The notes below the pieces were generated by a model, which did not search any database, was not told the origin of the DNA, and saw only the letters and a program-made list of their open reading frames with translations. From Propionibacteriaceae bacterium (GTDB taxonomy: Bacteria; Actinomycetota; Actinomycetes; Propionibacteriales; Propionibacteriaceae), in assembly GCA_030532575.1 (NCBI GenBank), contig JAUNKV010000006.1, positions 60,900 to 124,899 on the forward strand: 64,000 nt of DNA, read 5' to 3'. Within the stretch, counting starts at the first letter, position 1; each line of letters starts with the position of its first letter. A program made the position numbers and the translations under genes. Of this stretch, positions 1 to 8,787 are shown one piece after another.

Positions 1-665
1 GACCGGCGGGCGGTACCTACGTGCGCTATGACCATGACGCGACGATCGGCATCCTGGCCCTGGAGGCGCACCGCGCCCAGGCCCTGGTGGTGGGGGAGGA
101 CCTCGGCACCGTCGAGCCGTGGGTGAGGCAGTACCTGGCCCGCCGGGGCCTCCTCGGCACCGGGGTGATGTGGTGGGAGTACGACCAGGAGGGCAACCTG
201 CAGGCCCCCGAGCACTGGCGCGAGTACTGCATGGCCTCGGTCACCACCCATGATCTGCCCCCGACGGTGGGCTACCTGGAGGGCGGCCACGTCGAGCTGC
301 GCCACGAGCTGGGCATCCTCACCGAGCCGCTGGCCGACGAGCTGGCGGCGGCCCGGGCGGAGCGGGAGATGTGGGTGGCGCGGCTGATCGAGCACAAGGT
401 GCTGGACCCCGAACGGGCCGACGACACCGTCGAGGTCATGTTGGCCCTGCACCGCTACCTCGGGCTGACCCGAGCCAAGGTGCTGGTCGCGGCCCTGGCC
501 GACGCCGTCGGGGAGAAACGCACCCAGAACCAGCCGGGCACGATGGACGAGTACCCGAACTGGCGGGTCCCACTGGGGGATGCCAGCGGCCGGGTGATCC
601 GGCTGGAGGAGATCTTCGCCGCGGAGCTGCCCACCCGGCTGGCGGAGGCTCTCCGCGACCACTGA
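1..665 (+). CDS. malQ: 4-alpha-glucanotransferase (amylomaltase), C-terminal part
   Basis: The reading frame is open from the window edge (first whole codon at 3), so the N-terminus lies outside. MalQ transfers alpha-1,4-glucan segments between maltodextrins in the cytoplasm and belongs to GH77. The visible part carries VVGEDLGTVEPWVR, which contains the GEDLG motif of the family near its catalytic region, followed by the MWWEYD and TTHDLPPTVGYLEG segments typical of the GH77 C-terminal half. It ends with an intact stop at 663-665. The gene downstream is convergent and unrelated. Confidence in the family is high; only the length and start are unknown. Confidence 0.9.
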   Translation, partial: PAGGTYVRYDHDATIGILALEAHRAQALVVGEDLGTVEPWVRQYLARRGLLGTGVMWWEYDQEGNLQAPEHWREYCMASVTTHDLPPTVGYLEGGHVELRHELGILTEPLADELAAARAEREMWVARLIEHKVLDPERADDTVEVMLALHRYLGLTRAKVLVAALADAVGEKRTQNQPGTMDEYPNWRVPLGDASGRVIRLEEIFAAELPTRLAEALRDH

Positions 666-696
666 GGTCGGTTTCCGACGGGGCGCGGTGGTGGGT

Positions 697-1284
697 TCAG
701 GGGATGCGGAGCTGGACTTCCCGGATGGCTGCGATGGCGCGTTGCAGTGAGGGAATGAGGGACTGACCTCGGCTGCAGTCTCAACTCTCCAGTGGGTACC
801 AGCGAACTCGTTCAGATGGCGTACGAAGAGGGGGCCGGGCTTCGGGTCCTCTCGGGCCACCTCCTCGCGGATGGTCCGGCTTCGGCTGCGCAGGCACAGC
901 TCCAACAGGGTCTGTTTGGCCTGGGGGACATCCTTGGGAGAACTGGGTACTCGGTTTTGCTTCACCTTGAAGTAGGAGGCGAACGCCTCGGCATCGGCCA
1001 TCAGCCAGGCCTCCGTCATGGTGTGGACGAGCCGGAGCAGCAACAGGGGATTTCTCGGGAACCTTCGCCAGTAGCTGCTCCCGCAGGGACACCGGGCAGT
1101 GGCCGTCCGAGTCCCGGAACACGATCCAAGGGGTCTCACGTGCAGCCCAAGAGTAGTTCAGCAGTTTGGGATCGAGTTTGGTCCGGCCACCTGCAGAACG
1201 AAGACTGGTGATCCGGCCGCCAGCATGTTCCACGACCCGACGCGCCATCGCCTCGTCGGAGCGGCCTTCCACAACGACGTGCAT
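697..1284 (-). pseudogene. TOPRIM-like protein partner of an AAA ATPase, broken by two frame lesions
   Basis: The start is the ATG at 1284, 7 nt after the ATPase stop. The N-terminal part has VVVEGRSDEA and VFRDSDG, which resemble the VEG and DxD-like motifs of OLD/TOPRIM-type nucleases. The frame is lost near 1045-1058. After one shift the family-like sequence resumes (LLLRLVHTMTEAWLMAD, then FVRHLNEFAGTHW). A second lesion is an 8-bp tandem duplication at 748-763 (TGAGGGAA/TGAGGGAC); removing one unit restores SPSLQRAIAAIREVQLRIP and a stop at 697. As it stands the start frame ends early at 781. It is probably a decaying gene; a sequencing error could explain the first lesion but hardly both. 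Confidence 0.6.
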
Positions 1285-1291
1285 GGCCGCA

Positions 1292-2446
1292 TCACCGTTT
1301 CGCAGCGAGGAACAGGCCGGACAGGTCCTCTGGGGCCAAGAGGGTCCCGGTGGTCTCGGACAGCGGCAGCCCTGCTGCGATCTCATCGGCGACCTCGGGG
1401 ATGTCCGAGAGCCGGTGGGCGACGGTGCCATCATCGGTCACCTGGAGCACCAGGACCTCATCGGGGTGGATGCCCTCGTCATCCAACAGCTCCGACGCAT
1501 GGGTGGAGAGGATCACCTGCATGGTGGAGCTGCGCTGGGACACGGCCAGCAGGGAGGGAAGGACACGCACGACGGCGCTGTTCAGGGACAGCTCCGGCTC
1601 CTCCAGCAGCAGGACGCCACCGTTGTTCGGAGCGCTGACGATGCTCCACAGCAGGCCGATCAGGCGCAGTGTGCCGTCGGAGAACTCGGACTCGTTCTGC
1701 TCCGAGGGAGTGCTTCGCCAGTTCTGGTAGCCAGCCACCAGGTGGGGATGCCCAGCGGAGTCGGTCTTCAACTCAAGGCTCGTGAAATTGGGTACAGCCG
1801 CCCTGAGGGCCTTGACCATGCGGCGCAGCCACGCTTCCCGCGTCTGTTTCGGCGTCCCACTCATCTCGGCGATCATGGTGCTGCCGAATTCCTTGGTGCT
1901 GAACACCCCCGCCAGTTGGGGGTTGCGGATGATCTGAGGCACGAGATGGAAGTAGCTCACCTTGGCGAAGTGATCCGCGATGGGGCGGAACGCCTGGTTG
2001 GCCGAGATCTGCTCCAGGTGGGTCTGCAGCATCCGGTCGGGGTCAGAGGCGTCGAACTGGTCCGGCCGTTCCAGAAGGGTTTCACCGTCCTTCCTCACGA
2101 TTTCCCGCACCACCTGGGGCTGGTTCTTACCGCCCGAGCGTCCTTTGAGGGCCAGCTCGTAGTGCCAGATGGTCTCGCCGTCTTGCAGGGTCACCTCGAT
2201 GCCCAGCTCACCCTTGCGATGATTTCGGGCAAACAGGCAGCGGATTCTGGACAGGCCACCTCGTGCATCGATGGCGGCGGCCAGGCCGCCGCCCGGGCGG
2301 GCGATGTCACCGAGGAACCGGAACAGGTCCAGCAGGTTCGACTTGCCGGAGGCGTTGGGGCCGACGATGAGGAGCCGGTCACCGATGCTGAAGCTGAGCT
2401 TCTTGAAGTTGCGCCAGTTGTGCGCCGTGACGTGGGTGATCCTCAT
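1292..2446 (-). CDS. AAA/ABC-class ATPase (AAA_21, RecF/OLD-like)
   Basis: The gene encodes about 384 aa. Walker A is GPNASGKS at residues 29-36, right after an N-terminal strand pair (MRITHVTAHNWRNFKKL) typical of RecF/SMC-like AAA_21 ATPases. An ABC-like signature region (EFSDGTLRLIGLL) and a Walker B (VLLLEEPELSLN) follow. The C-terminus has a His-switch-like ILSTHASELLD. The start is taken at the conserved ATG 2446; an ATG at 2455 is also possible. It sits directly upstream of the damaged TOPRIM-like gene. ATPase/TOPRIM pairs are known from OLD, Gabija and PARIS-type anti-phage systems, so a defence role is inferred. Its flanks are housekeeping genes, which suggests insertion. Confidence 0.8.
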   Translation of the reverse strand: MRITHVTAHNWRNFKKLSFSIGDRLLIVGPNASGKSNLLDLFRFLGDIARPGGGLAAAIDARGGLSRIRCLFARNHRKGELGIEVTLQDGETIWHYELALKGRSGGKNQPQVVREIVRKDGETLLERPDQFDASDPDRMLQTHLEQISANQAFRPIADHFAKVSYFHLVPQIIRNPQLAGVFSTKEFGSTMIAEMSGTPKQTREAWLRRMVKALRAAVPNFTSLELKTDSAGHPHLVAGYQNWRSTPSEQNESEFSDGTLRLIGLLWSIVSAPNNGGVLLLEEPELSLNSAVVRVLPSLLAVSQRSSTMQVILSTHASELLDDEGIHPDEVLVLQVTDDGTVAHRLSDIPEVADEIAAGLPLSETTGTLLAPEDLSGLFLAAKR

Positions 2447-2487
2447 GCCCTCCATCTTTGCACGAGCCTTGCACGAGGCTGAGAGAA

Positions 2488-3795
2488 TCAGGTCAGGGCG
2501 GCTTCCCGGAAGGCCCGGGAGCGGTCCCGGTAGTCGGTGAACTCGTCGAAGCTTGGGGCGCACGGCGAGAGCAGGACGACGGCCCGGGTCAGGTCGCTGG
2601 TGCGGGCCAGGTGCATCGCGTCGGCGAAGTTCTCGGCCTTCACCAGGCCCCGGATGCGACCTGCGGCCTCGTCGGCGAAGCGGTGCCCGGCCGGGCCGAT
2701 CGTCAGCACCTTTGTGGGGGCCTGGCGGTGGGCCAGGAAGTCGATCAGCGGTTCAAAGGGCAGGTCCCGCTCCGAGCCGCCCAGGATCAGCACGACGGGG
2801 GAGTCCGGCCAGGTGCGCAGCGCCGCCTCCACCGCCTGCGGGTTGGTGGCCAGGCTGTCATCCACCCAAGTCCGGCCGTCGTTCGACGGCACCACCTGCA
2901 GCCGGTGCTCCAACGGCTGGACCTCCCGCAGCGAGGCCAGCGCGGCCACCGCGTCGAAGTCGTCGCCGCACCAGGCCTTCGCCGCCGCGAGGGCCAGGGC
3001 CGCGTTGCCGACGTTGTGGTGACCGCGCAGCTGCAGCTCATCGGCGCCGAGCTCACCGACCCCCTGCCACGTGATGCTCTGTGAGGTGACCTGCAACCCG
3101 AGCTCGGCCGGGGTCAGCAGCTGCGCCCCGGGCGCGACCAGCGCGGCCCGTTCCCGCAGCTCCGGCTGCAGGTCGGAGACCACCACCAGCTCCGGGCCGT
3201 GGGCCAGCAGGTTGAACTTGTCGTCCCGGTACGCCTCGAAACCACCGTGCCAGGGCAGATGCTCCGGGAACAACGAGGTGACCACCGCCACCCTCGGCGA
3301 AACCGTCAGCGACGACGCCTGATAGCTGGAGACCTCCATCACCGCCACCTGACCCTCGCCCAACAGCCCCGTCACGGCGGTGCCGACGTTGCCGACCAGC
3401 CGCGACTGCCAGCCGAGCGCGGCCAGGACGTGGGTGGTGACCGCGGAGGTGGTGGACTTGCCCTTGGTGCCCGTGACCCCGATCACCCGGGCATGGTTGG
3501 CCCCCAGCCACAGATCGGACAGCGAGGTGAGCCGGACCCCCGCCGCATCGAGGCGCCGGAACTCCTCGGAGGTCTTCGGGATGCCCGGCGACTTCACCAC
3601 CACGTCAGCGGCCAGCAGCGCAGCCAACCCGTCCTCGCCGCTCGCCCCCGGCACCCCCTCGGGCAGGGTGCCGGACCCGGTGACGGCCACCGTCGCCTCG
3701 ATCCCGCGACCGGTCAGCTCGGCCAGGGCAGCGATCCCCTCGCGCCCGGCCCCCCACACCACCACGGCGCGGCCTGCAAGGTCCTCAAATCGCAC
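2488..3795 (-). CDS. murD2: UDP-MurNAc-L-alanine:glutamate ligase, probably MurD2 (L-Glu specific)
   Basis: This Mur ligase of about 435 aa has an N-terminal Rossmann part (VVVWGAGREG), the ATP-binding GVTGTKGKSTTSA motif, the middle-domain SLFPEHLPWHGG and GHHNVGNAALALAAA segments, and a C-terminal domain with DDSLATNP and LSPCAPSFDEF. The GTG start at 3795 is chosen because GAGGAGGT lies 6 nt upstream and the conserved part begins there; it overlaps the murL stop by 11 nt. The family normally joins D-Glu to UDP-MurNAc-L-Ala. Next to MurL the likely substrate is L-Glu, as described for Xanthomonas MurD2. Specificity cannot be read from the sequence alone. Confidence 0.88.
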   Translation of the reverse strand: MRFEDLAGRAVVVWGAGREGIAALAELTGRGIEATVAVTGSGTLPEGVPGASGEDGLAALLAADVVVKSPGIPKTSEEFRRLDAAGVRLTSLSDLWLGANHARVIGVTGTKGKSTTSAVTTHVLAALGWQSRLVGNVGTAVTGLLGEGQVAVMEVSSYQASSLTVSPRVAVVTSLFPEHLPWHGGFEAYRDDKFNLLAHGPELVVVSDLQPELRERAALVAPGAQLLTPAELGLQVTSQSITWQGVGELGADELQLRGHHNVGNAALALAAAKAWCGDDFDAVAALASLREVQPLEHRLQVVPSNDGRTWVDDSLATNPQAVEAALRTWPDSPVVLILGGSERDLPFEPLIDFLAHRQAPTKVLTIGPAGHRFADEAAGRIRGLVKAENFADAMHLARTSDLTRAVVLLSPCAPSFDEFTDYRDRSRAFREAALT

Positions 3796-5122
3796 GGGTG
3801 ACCTCCTCGAAGCGCTCCGGCAGGCAGTGCTCATCGCTCTGCCAGGCGAACACCCGCTCCAGCTCGACCGGGCTGGCCGTGACCCCCGCGAGCCCCGGGG
3901 CCGCCAGCGCCGGATGATCCGCCCAATCGGGATGCTCCCTCAGCAGGGCCAACGCGACGCGGCACTCGTCGGGTTCCCCCACGCACTCGAAGGGCTTGAG
4001 GGTGCCCTCGGCCCCCAGCAGCTCCACGAAACCCGCCCGCTGCGACTCATCGGCCAGCAGGTCCTTGCCACCCCAGATGGCCAGCAGCTCCTCGCGGGGC
4101 AGGAACGGGGCCAGGATCAGGAACACGAAGCGACACTTCGGGCATTCGCCACACCACGTCGCCCCTTCGCCGGCGGCCATGCGGTAGGCGCGGTTGCAGC
4201 TGGTGAAGATCGGGTGGTAGCCGCGGTGATCGGCGAAGCGACGCGCCACTCTCAGCTCGGTGAGGGGCCGCAGCAGCGAGAAGTAGGTGGGTGCCCCGGC
4301 GGGCAGGACGCCGCGCAGCAGGGTCTCGAAGCCGATCCCCTTGCTCCACTGGTGATTGACCACCTGGCCGTGCCACTCGACATTGCCGAAGGAGGCGCTG
4401 GCCTCGTTGCTGAACACCACCGCGTCGCAGTCGGTCGCCACCGCCGTCAGCAGCGAGATCAGCGAGTTGATGGCGGTGACGGGCACGTGCCCGTTGGGGG
4501 CGCCCTCGGCGTTCAGCTCCAGCAGCCGCGGATCGATCCGACGGCGCACCTGAAGGAGGGGACGCCCGGCCACCTCGGCGGTGTCGTGCTGGGGGCGCTT
4601 CGGGTTCACCGCGATCAGCTGCACGTCCACCCCAAAGCTGCGCAGCGCCTCGATGGTGACGATGGAGTCCTTGCCGCCGCCCACCGGCACCAGGGCCCGG
4701 GTGACGGGGCGGTCCTCAGCCGCGCCCCGTTGCTGGTGGTCCTCCAGCTCGGGGCCGAGGATCGCCGGGTGCAGGGCCTCGGGCAGGTCGTTGGTGTAGG
4801 CGAATTCGCCCAGCCCCCCGGCGGTGACCCGGGCGAGGAAGTCCCGCTCAGCAGCGGCCAGGCCATCCGGCACCACGATCTCGCACGGGGCGAAGGCCTT
4901 GTAGTAGCTGAGCGACGCGGCCAGTGACAGCAGCCGCAGCAGGGCCGAGACCACGCCGTCGGGCTTCCCCTCGAGCGCAGCCGGGAGGGTGATCTGCTCC
5001 TCGAGACGGACCTCGGTGCCGTCGGCCCGGACCCCGAGGTAGGGCAGCCGGATCAGGGAGCCCTCGATGTGTGGCCGGTGAATCTCGAAACGGGGGGAGG
5101 AGCCATCCCGGGCAGTACGCAT
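3785..5122 (-). CDS. murL: UDP-MurNAc-L-alanyl-L-glutamate epimerase MurL
   Basis: The protein matches the MurL family, which epimerises the terminal L-Glu of UDP-MurNAc-L-Ala-L-Glu to D-Glu using ATP, bypassing glutamate racemase. It has a PP-loop-like VPVGGGKDS motif in the first half, an internal segment VVFSNEASASFGNVEW, and a cysteine cluster WCGECPKC toward the C-terminus. It lies between pncB and murD2 with overlapping ends. ATG 5122 is used here; a GTG at 5146 overlapping the pncB stop as GTGA is an equally reasonable coupled start. Identification rests on recognition of the motifs plus the murD neighbour. Confidence 0.85.
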   Translation of the reverse strand: MRTARDGSSPRFEIHRPHIEGSLIRLPYLGVRADGTEVRLEEQITLPAALEGKPDGVVSALLRLLSLAASLSYYKAFAPCEIVVPDGLAAAERDFLARVTAGGLGEFAYTNDLPEALHPAILGPELEDHQQRGAAEDRPVTRALVPVGGGKDSIVTIEALRSFGVDVQLIAVNPKRPQHDTAEVAGRPLLQVRRRIDPRLLELNAEGAPNGHVPVTAINSLISLLTAVATDCDAVVFSNEASASFGNVEWHGQVVNHQWSKGIGFETLLRGVLPAGAPTYFSLLRPLTELRVARRFADHRGYHPIFTSCNRAYRMAAGEGATWCGECPKCRFVFLILAPFLPREELLAIWGGKDLLADESQRAGFVELLGAEGTLKPFECVGEPDECRVALALLREHPDWADHPALAAPGLAGVTASPVELERVFAWQSDEHCLPERFEEVTRAI

Positions 5123-5142
5123 GGCCCCAGATGCTACCCGGG

Positions 5143-6498
5143 TCACAGATTCGTCGGGTTCGTCGGGCGGGCCTGGTACGGGTTGGTGGTCTGTGCCCCC
5201 GCGCCGTCCAGGATGATCGTCTCGATGGCCGGGTCCCCCCGGCTGATCCGCAGCGCCGACAGGGGCAGCTCCGCCAGCGATTCGCTGTGTCGGGTGCGGG
5301 CGTCGTCGAGGGAGAACTCGGCGACGCGGGCGCCGTCGCGCACCAGGTCCACCAGCAGGTCGCGGTCGTTGCCGTCGTTGAGCGGCGGGGTGCCGAGCCC
5401 GATGATCTCCGCCTCCGCGCGGCCGTCCTCACCCAGACGGCGCATCGCGAACTTCCGGCCCCCCAGGGTGTTCTTGCCCTTCGACTTCTTGCCCACCGGC
5501 ACCATCGGCGCGGTGCGGTCCTCGGAGTCAGCGCGGGCCACCAGCTTGTAGACGAACCCACAGGTCGGATGCCCTGACCCGGTGACCAGGGAGGTGCCGA
5601 CCCCGAAGCCGTCGACGGGGGCGCCACGCAGGGCCGCGATCTGCCACTCGTCGAGATCGGAGGTGACGGTGATGCGGGTGTCCGTGGCCCCCAGGTCGTC
5701 CAGCAGGTCCCGCGCCCTGCGCGCCATGATCGGCAGGTCCCCGGAGTCCAGCCGGATCGCGCCCAGACGACCCTCGGTCAGCTCCACACCCTTGCGGATC
5801 GCCGCATCGACGTCGTAGGTGTCCACCAGCAGCGTGGTGTTCACACCGAGGGCGGTCAGCTGCGCTCGGAAGGCCTCCTCCTCGCTGTCGTGGAGGAGGG
5901 TGAAGGAGTGGGCGGCGGTGCCCATCGTCGGGATGCCGTAGGTGCGTCCCGCCTCCAGGTTGGAGGTGGCGGAGAACCCGGCGATGTAGGCGGCGCGGGC
6001 GGCCCCGACGGCGGCCCACTCGTGGGTGCGGCGGGAACCCATCTCCGCGCAGGGACGGCCCTCCGCCATCGCCGTCATCCGGGATGCGGCGGCTGCGATG
6101 GCCGAGTCGTGGTTGTAGATCGACAGCAGCACCGTCTCCAGGATGCAGGCCTCGGCGAAGCTGCCCTCCACCGACAGCACCGGGGAGCCGGGGAAGTAGA
6201 TCTCGCCCTCCGGGTAGCCCCAGATGTCGCCGTTGAAGCGGTACTCGGCCAGCCATGTCGCCAGGTTCTCCCGGATGATGCCGCGCTCCAGCAGGAAGGC
6301 CAGCGTCGCGTCGTCGAAGCGGAAGTCGTCGATGGCATCCAGCGCCCGACCGAGCCCGGCGACGACGCCGTAGCGGCGGCCCTCCGGCAGGCGGCGGGTG
6401 AACAGGTCGAACAGGGAGTGCCGCCACGCGGTGCCCGCATCGAAGGCGGCCTGCACCATCGTGAGCTCGTAGTGATCGGTCAGCAGGGCTGTCGTCAT
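5143..6498 (-). CDS. pncB: nicotinate phosphoribosyltransferase
   Basis: The enzyme converts nicotinate, PRPP and ATP to nicotinate mononucleotide in NAD salvage. The start MTTALLTDHYELTM, with the family's TDxYxLTM signature, is at ATG 6498, and the length of about 451 aa fits. Further family blocks are ATSNLEAGRTYGIPTMGTAA, LDSGDLP and GVGTSLVTG, which form the nucleotide and phosphate pocket. It is divergent from clpS and begins an apparent operon with murL and murD2, with a GTGA overlap possible at its 3' end. No functional link between NAD salvage and MurL is known; the arrangement may only reflect shared transcription. Confidence 0.95.
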   Translation of the reverse strand: MTTALLTDHYELTMVQAAFDAGTAWRHSLFDLFTRRLPEGRRYGVVAGLGRALDAIDDFRFDDATLAFLLERGIIRENLATWLAEYRFNGDIWGYPEGEIYFPGSPVLSVEGSFAEACILETVLLSIYNHDSAIAAAASRMTAMAEGRPCAEMGSRRTHEWAAVGAARAAYIAGFSATSNLEAGRTYGIPTMGTAAHSFTLLHDSEEEAFRAQLTALGVNTTLLVDTYDVDAAIRKGVELTEGRLGAIRLDSGDLPIMARRARDLLDDLGATDTRITVTSDLDEWQIAALRGAPVDGFGVGTSLVTGSGHPTCGFVYKLVARADSEDRTAPMVPVGKKSKGKNTLGGRKFAMRRLGEDGRAEAEIIGLGTPPLNDGNDRDLLVDLVRDGARVAEFSLDDARTRHSESLAELPLSALRISRGDPAIETIILDGAGAQTTNPYQARPTNPTNL

Positions 6499-6562
6499 GG
6501 CTCCACAGTAGGAGATTTCGCCCGGCCAAGGCCAGAAACGATGTCCCATTGGGGACGGTGGG

Positions 6563-6574
6563 TACCATGTCGGC
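6563..6574 (+). promoter_or_regulatory. putative leaderless promoter -10 for clpS
   Basis: TACCAT at 6563-6568 ends six bases before the clpS ATG at 6575, which would place transcription start on or next to the start codon. No ribosome binding site is visible before the ATG. No convincing -35 is seen. Confidence 0.4.
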
Positions 6575-6895
6575 ATGGAATCCGTCACGCCCCGCGTCCC
6601 GCGTGCTGCCGATGAGCAGCCGGAGGGAGGAGTAGCGCTCCTGGACGCCCCGGTGGAGCAGACCACGGGGGCGTGGGTGACGATCGTCTGGGACGATCCG
6701 ATCAACCTCATGGACTACGTGACCCACGTCTTCTGCGAGTACTTCGGGTATTCGGTCGCGAAGGCCCAGGAGCTGATGCTCAAGGTCCACCGCGAGGGCA
6801 AGGCCGTGGTGTCGATGGGCAACAAGGAAGCGATGGAGCGTGACGTGATGGCGATGCAGGACTACACGCTCTGGGCGACGATGGAGCAGATGTGA
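6575..6895 (+). CDS. clpS: ATP-dependent Clp protease adaptor ClpS
   Basis: A 106-aa protein with the ClpS core: [20 protein letters not shown], in which the D-D/N segment forms the N-degron pocket, then [18 protein letters not shown]. ClpS delivers N-end-rule substrates to ClpA/ClpC. The N-terminal 30 residues are a disordered-looking extension, common in actinobacterial members. The stop overlaps the next gene by 4 nt (ATGTGA context), so the two are co-translated. It probably starts from a leaderless transcript. Confidence 0.95.
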   Translation: MESVTPRVPRAADEQPEGGVALLDAPVEQTTGAWVTIVWDDPINLMDYVTHVFCEYFGYSVAKAQELMLKVHREGKAVVSMGNKEAMERDVMAMQDYTLWATMEQM

Positions 6896-7440
6896 CCCGC
6901 TGGGTGTTCCACGCCAGCGAGGGCCGGGGACGTCTGCTGCGGGTGCTGGTGCAGCGTTACGCCAACGACCTGGAGTTGCTGCTGCCCGATGTGATCTCCG
7001 AGGACCCGCTGGAGGAGCTGGCCGCCGAGATGGCTGCGGGGGAGCGGGCCGCCCGGATGGTGACGGAGCAGCTGGACTTCCAGCGCTTCTTCCCGCCGGT
7101 GATGCAGGACGCGACGGTGGCCGAGGAGTTTCGTCGGCAGGCCGTCGCGGGGCAGGCCCGCAACCGGATCGGGATGGCCCGGGTGGTGCTGGCCGATCTG
7201 GGGGAGGGGGAGCGCCGTCACATCCAGGTGCCGCTGGATCACATCGACGCCTGGGTGCAGGTGCTCTCGGCGCTTCGGGTGCAGTGGCACGTGGAGCTGA
7301 CCGGCAGCAGTGACCGGCTGGTGGAGCCCAGCAAGGAGCAGATCGACGATGCCCCGGACACCGCCGCGCTGCTGGACTGGCTGGCCCTGCTGATCGAGGA
7401 TGCCCTGCACACGAAGTGGCAGGCGCATCCTGTGCGCTGA
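6892..7440 (+). CDS. DUF2017 family protein
   Basis: A 182-aa acidic protein starting at the GTG 6892 that overlaps clpS. It matches the DUF2017 family found almost only in actinobacteria and usually right after clpS. Recognisable parts are [18 protein letters not shown], the middle [19 protein letters not shown], and a C-terminal half rich in helices. No catalytic motif or membrane segment is seen. The constant linkage to clpS suggests a role connected with proteolysis, but this is only context. Confidence 0.85.
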   Translation: MTRWVFHASEGRGRLLRVLVQRYANDLELLLPDVISEDPLEELAAEMAAGERAARMVTEQLDFQRFFPPVMQDATVAEEFRRQAVAGQARNRIGMARVVLADLGEGERRHIQVPLDHIDAWVQVLSALRVQWHVELTGSSDRLVEPSKEQIDDAPDTAALLDWLALLIEDALHTKWQAHPVR

Positions 7441-7446
7441 AGCGGC

Positions 7447-7459
7447 TAGGTTTGGGGCC
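7447..7459 (+). promoter_or_regulatory. putative leaderless promoter -10 for rph
   Basis: TAGGTT at 7447-7452 lies 7 nt before the rph ATG at 7460, in the 19-nt gap after the DUF2017 gene. No Shine-Dalgarno sequence is present, which fits a leaderless internal promoter. Confidence 0.35.
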
Positions 7460-8182
7460 ATGACCAATCGTCTCGACGGCCGTGCGCCTGATCAGCTCCG
7501 TGAAGTCCGTATCACCCGCAACTGGCTGGATCATGCCGAGGGGTCCGTGCTCGTCGAGTTCGGCCGTACCCGGGTGCTGGTGGCGGCCTCGGTCACCGTC
7601 GGGGTGCCCCGGTGGCGGCGCGACTCGGGGCTCGGCTGGGTGACCGCCGAGTACTCGATGCTGCCGCGCGCCACCCACACCCGCTCGGACCGGGAGGCGG
7701 TGCGGGGCCGGATCGGGGGTCGCACCCACGAGATCTCGCGGCTGATCGGGCGGGCGCTCAGGGCCGTCATCGATTACAAGGCGCTGGGGGAGAACACCAT
7801 CGTGCTGGACTGTGACGTGCTGCAGGCCGACGGTGGCACCCGCACCGCTGCGATCACCGGGGCCTACGTGGCGTTGGCCGATGCGGTGGCGCACCTGCGT
7901 GGGCTGGGTGCCCTGCAGGGGGAGCCGTTGAAGGACTCGGTGGCGGCGGTCTCCGTCGGTTTCGTCGACGGGGTGCCGATGCTGGACCTGGCCTACGAGG
8001 AGGACTCGAATGCCGGGACCGACATGAACATCGTGATGACCGGGTCGGGGGATTTCGTGGAGGTGCAGGGCACCGCCGAGGGGGTGCCGTTCACCCGCGA
8101 CGAGCTGAACACGCTGCTCGATCTGGGGGCGGCAGGCTGTGCGGAGCTGACCCGGCTGCAGCGTCAGGCGCTGGACCGATGA
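7460..8182 (+). CDS. rph: ribonuclease PH
   Basis: RNase PH trims the 3' ends of tRNA precursors by phosphorolysis. The 240-aa product starts [18 protein letters not shown], with the family's RxxDQLRxV opening, then has [19 protein letters not shown] and the phosphate-site segment [15 protein letters not shown], followed by [19 protein letters not shown]. The start at 7460 agrees with the conserved N-terminus; the frame opens further upstream without support. The 3' end overlaps rdgB by 4 nt. Confidence 0.97.
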   Translation: MTNRLDGRAPDQLREVRITRNWLDHAEGSVLVEFGRTRVLVAASVTVGVPRWRRDSGLGWVTAEYSMLPRATHTRSDREAVRGRIGGRTHEISRLIGRALRAVIDYKALGENTIVLDCDVLQADGGTRTAAITGAYVALADAVAHLRGLGALQGEPLKDSVAAVSVGFVDGVPMLDLAYEEDSNAGTDMNIVMTGSGDFVEVQGTAEGVPFTRDELNTLLDLGAAGCAELTRLQRQALDR

Positions 8183-8787
8183 GCCGGATCGAGACGGTGG
8201 TGTTGGCCACCAACAACGCCAAGAAGCTGGCGGAGCTGCAGCGCGTGGTGGCCGAGGCCGGGCTGGAGCTGCAGGTGCGGGGGCTGGGGGATTTCGAGTC
8301 CTACCCGGAGCCGGAGGAGACCGAGCGCAGCTTCGAGGGCAACGCCTTCATCAAGGCCGAGGCCGCCGCACGTCACACCGGGTTGCCCGCGCTGGCCGAT
8401 GACTCCGGGCTGGAGGTCGAGGAGCTGAACCAGATGCCGGGGGTGCGTTCGGCCCGCTGGGCGGGACCGGCCTGTGACGACGAGGCCAACAACCGGCTGC
8501 TGCTGGCGCAGCTCGACGGGGTGCCGTCGCAGCGTCGGGGTGCCCGGTTCGTCTGCGCCCTGGCCCTGGTGCTGCCCGATGGTGGGCGTGAGCTGTGGCG
8601 TGGGGTGATGCCGGGCCGGATCGCGGAGACCGCCAGCGGTACGGAAGGTTTCGGCTACGACCCGTTGTTCATTCCCGAGGGTGAGGACCGGACCTCGGCG
8701 GAGCTGAGCCCGTCGGAGAAGGATGCCATCAGTCATCGCGGCCAGGCGGTTCGGCAGTTCCTGGCCTGGGTGGGTGAGGAGCGATGA
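8179..8787 (+). CDS. rdgB: XTP/dITP diphosphatase (RdgB/HAM1 family)
   Basis: The enzyme hydrolyses non-canonical purine triphosphates (ITP, XTP, dITP) to monophosphates and keeps them out of nucleic acids. The 202-aa product has the signature [11 protein letters not shown] at the N-terminus, [24 protein letters not shown] with the catalytic Asp pair, and the GYDPLF and [13 protein letters not shown] blocks near the end. The start overlaps the rph stop as ATGA, and the stop overlaps thyA the same way, making rph-rdgB-thyA a tightly coupled operon. Confidence 0.96.
   Translation: MSRIETVVLATNNAKKLAELQRVVAEAGLELQVRGLGDFESYPEPEETERSFEGNAFIKAEAAARHTGLPALADDSGLEVEELNQMPGVRSARWAGPACDDEANNRLLLAQLDGVPSQRRGARFVCALALVLPDGGRELWRGVMPGRIAETASGTEGFGYDPLFIPEGEDRTSAELSPSEKDAISHRGQAVRQFLAWVGEER

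Noticed and set aside
455..784. Minus-strand frame antisense to the malQ end and overlapping the broken TOPRIM-like gene.
   Set aside because: Arg/Pro/Ser-rich shadow without a ribosome site; the third frame of the decayed gene explains the region better.
5528..7894. 788-aa minus-strand frame across pncB and clpS.
   Set aside because: It crosses genes on both strands in the wrong frame and lacks any domain.
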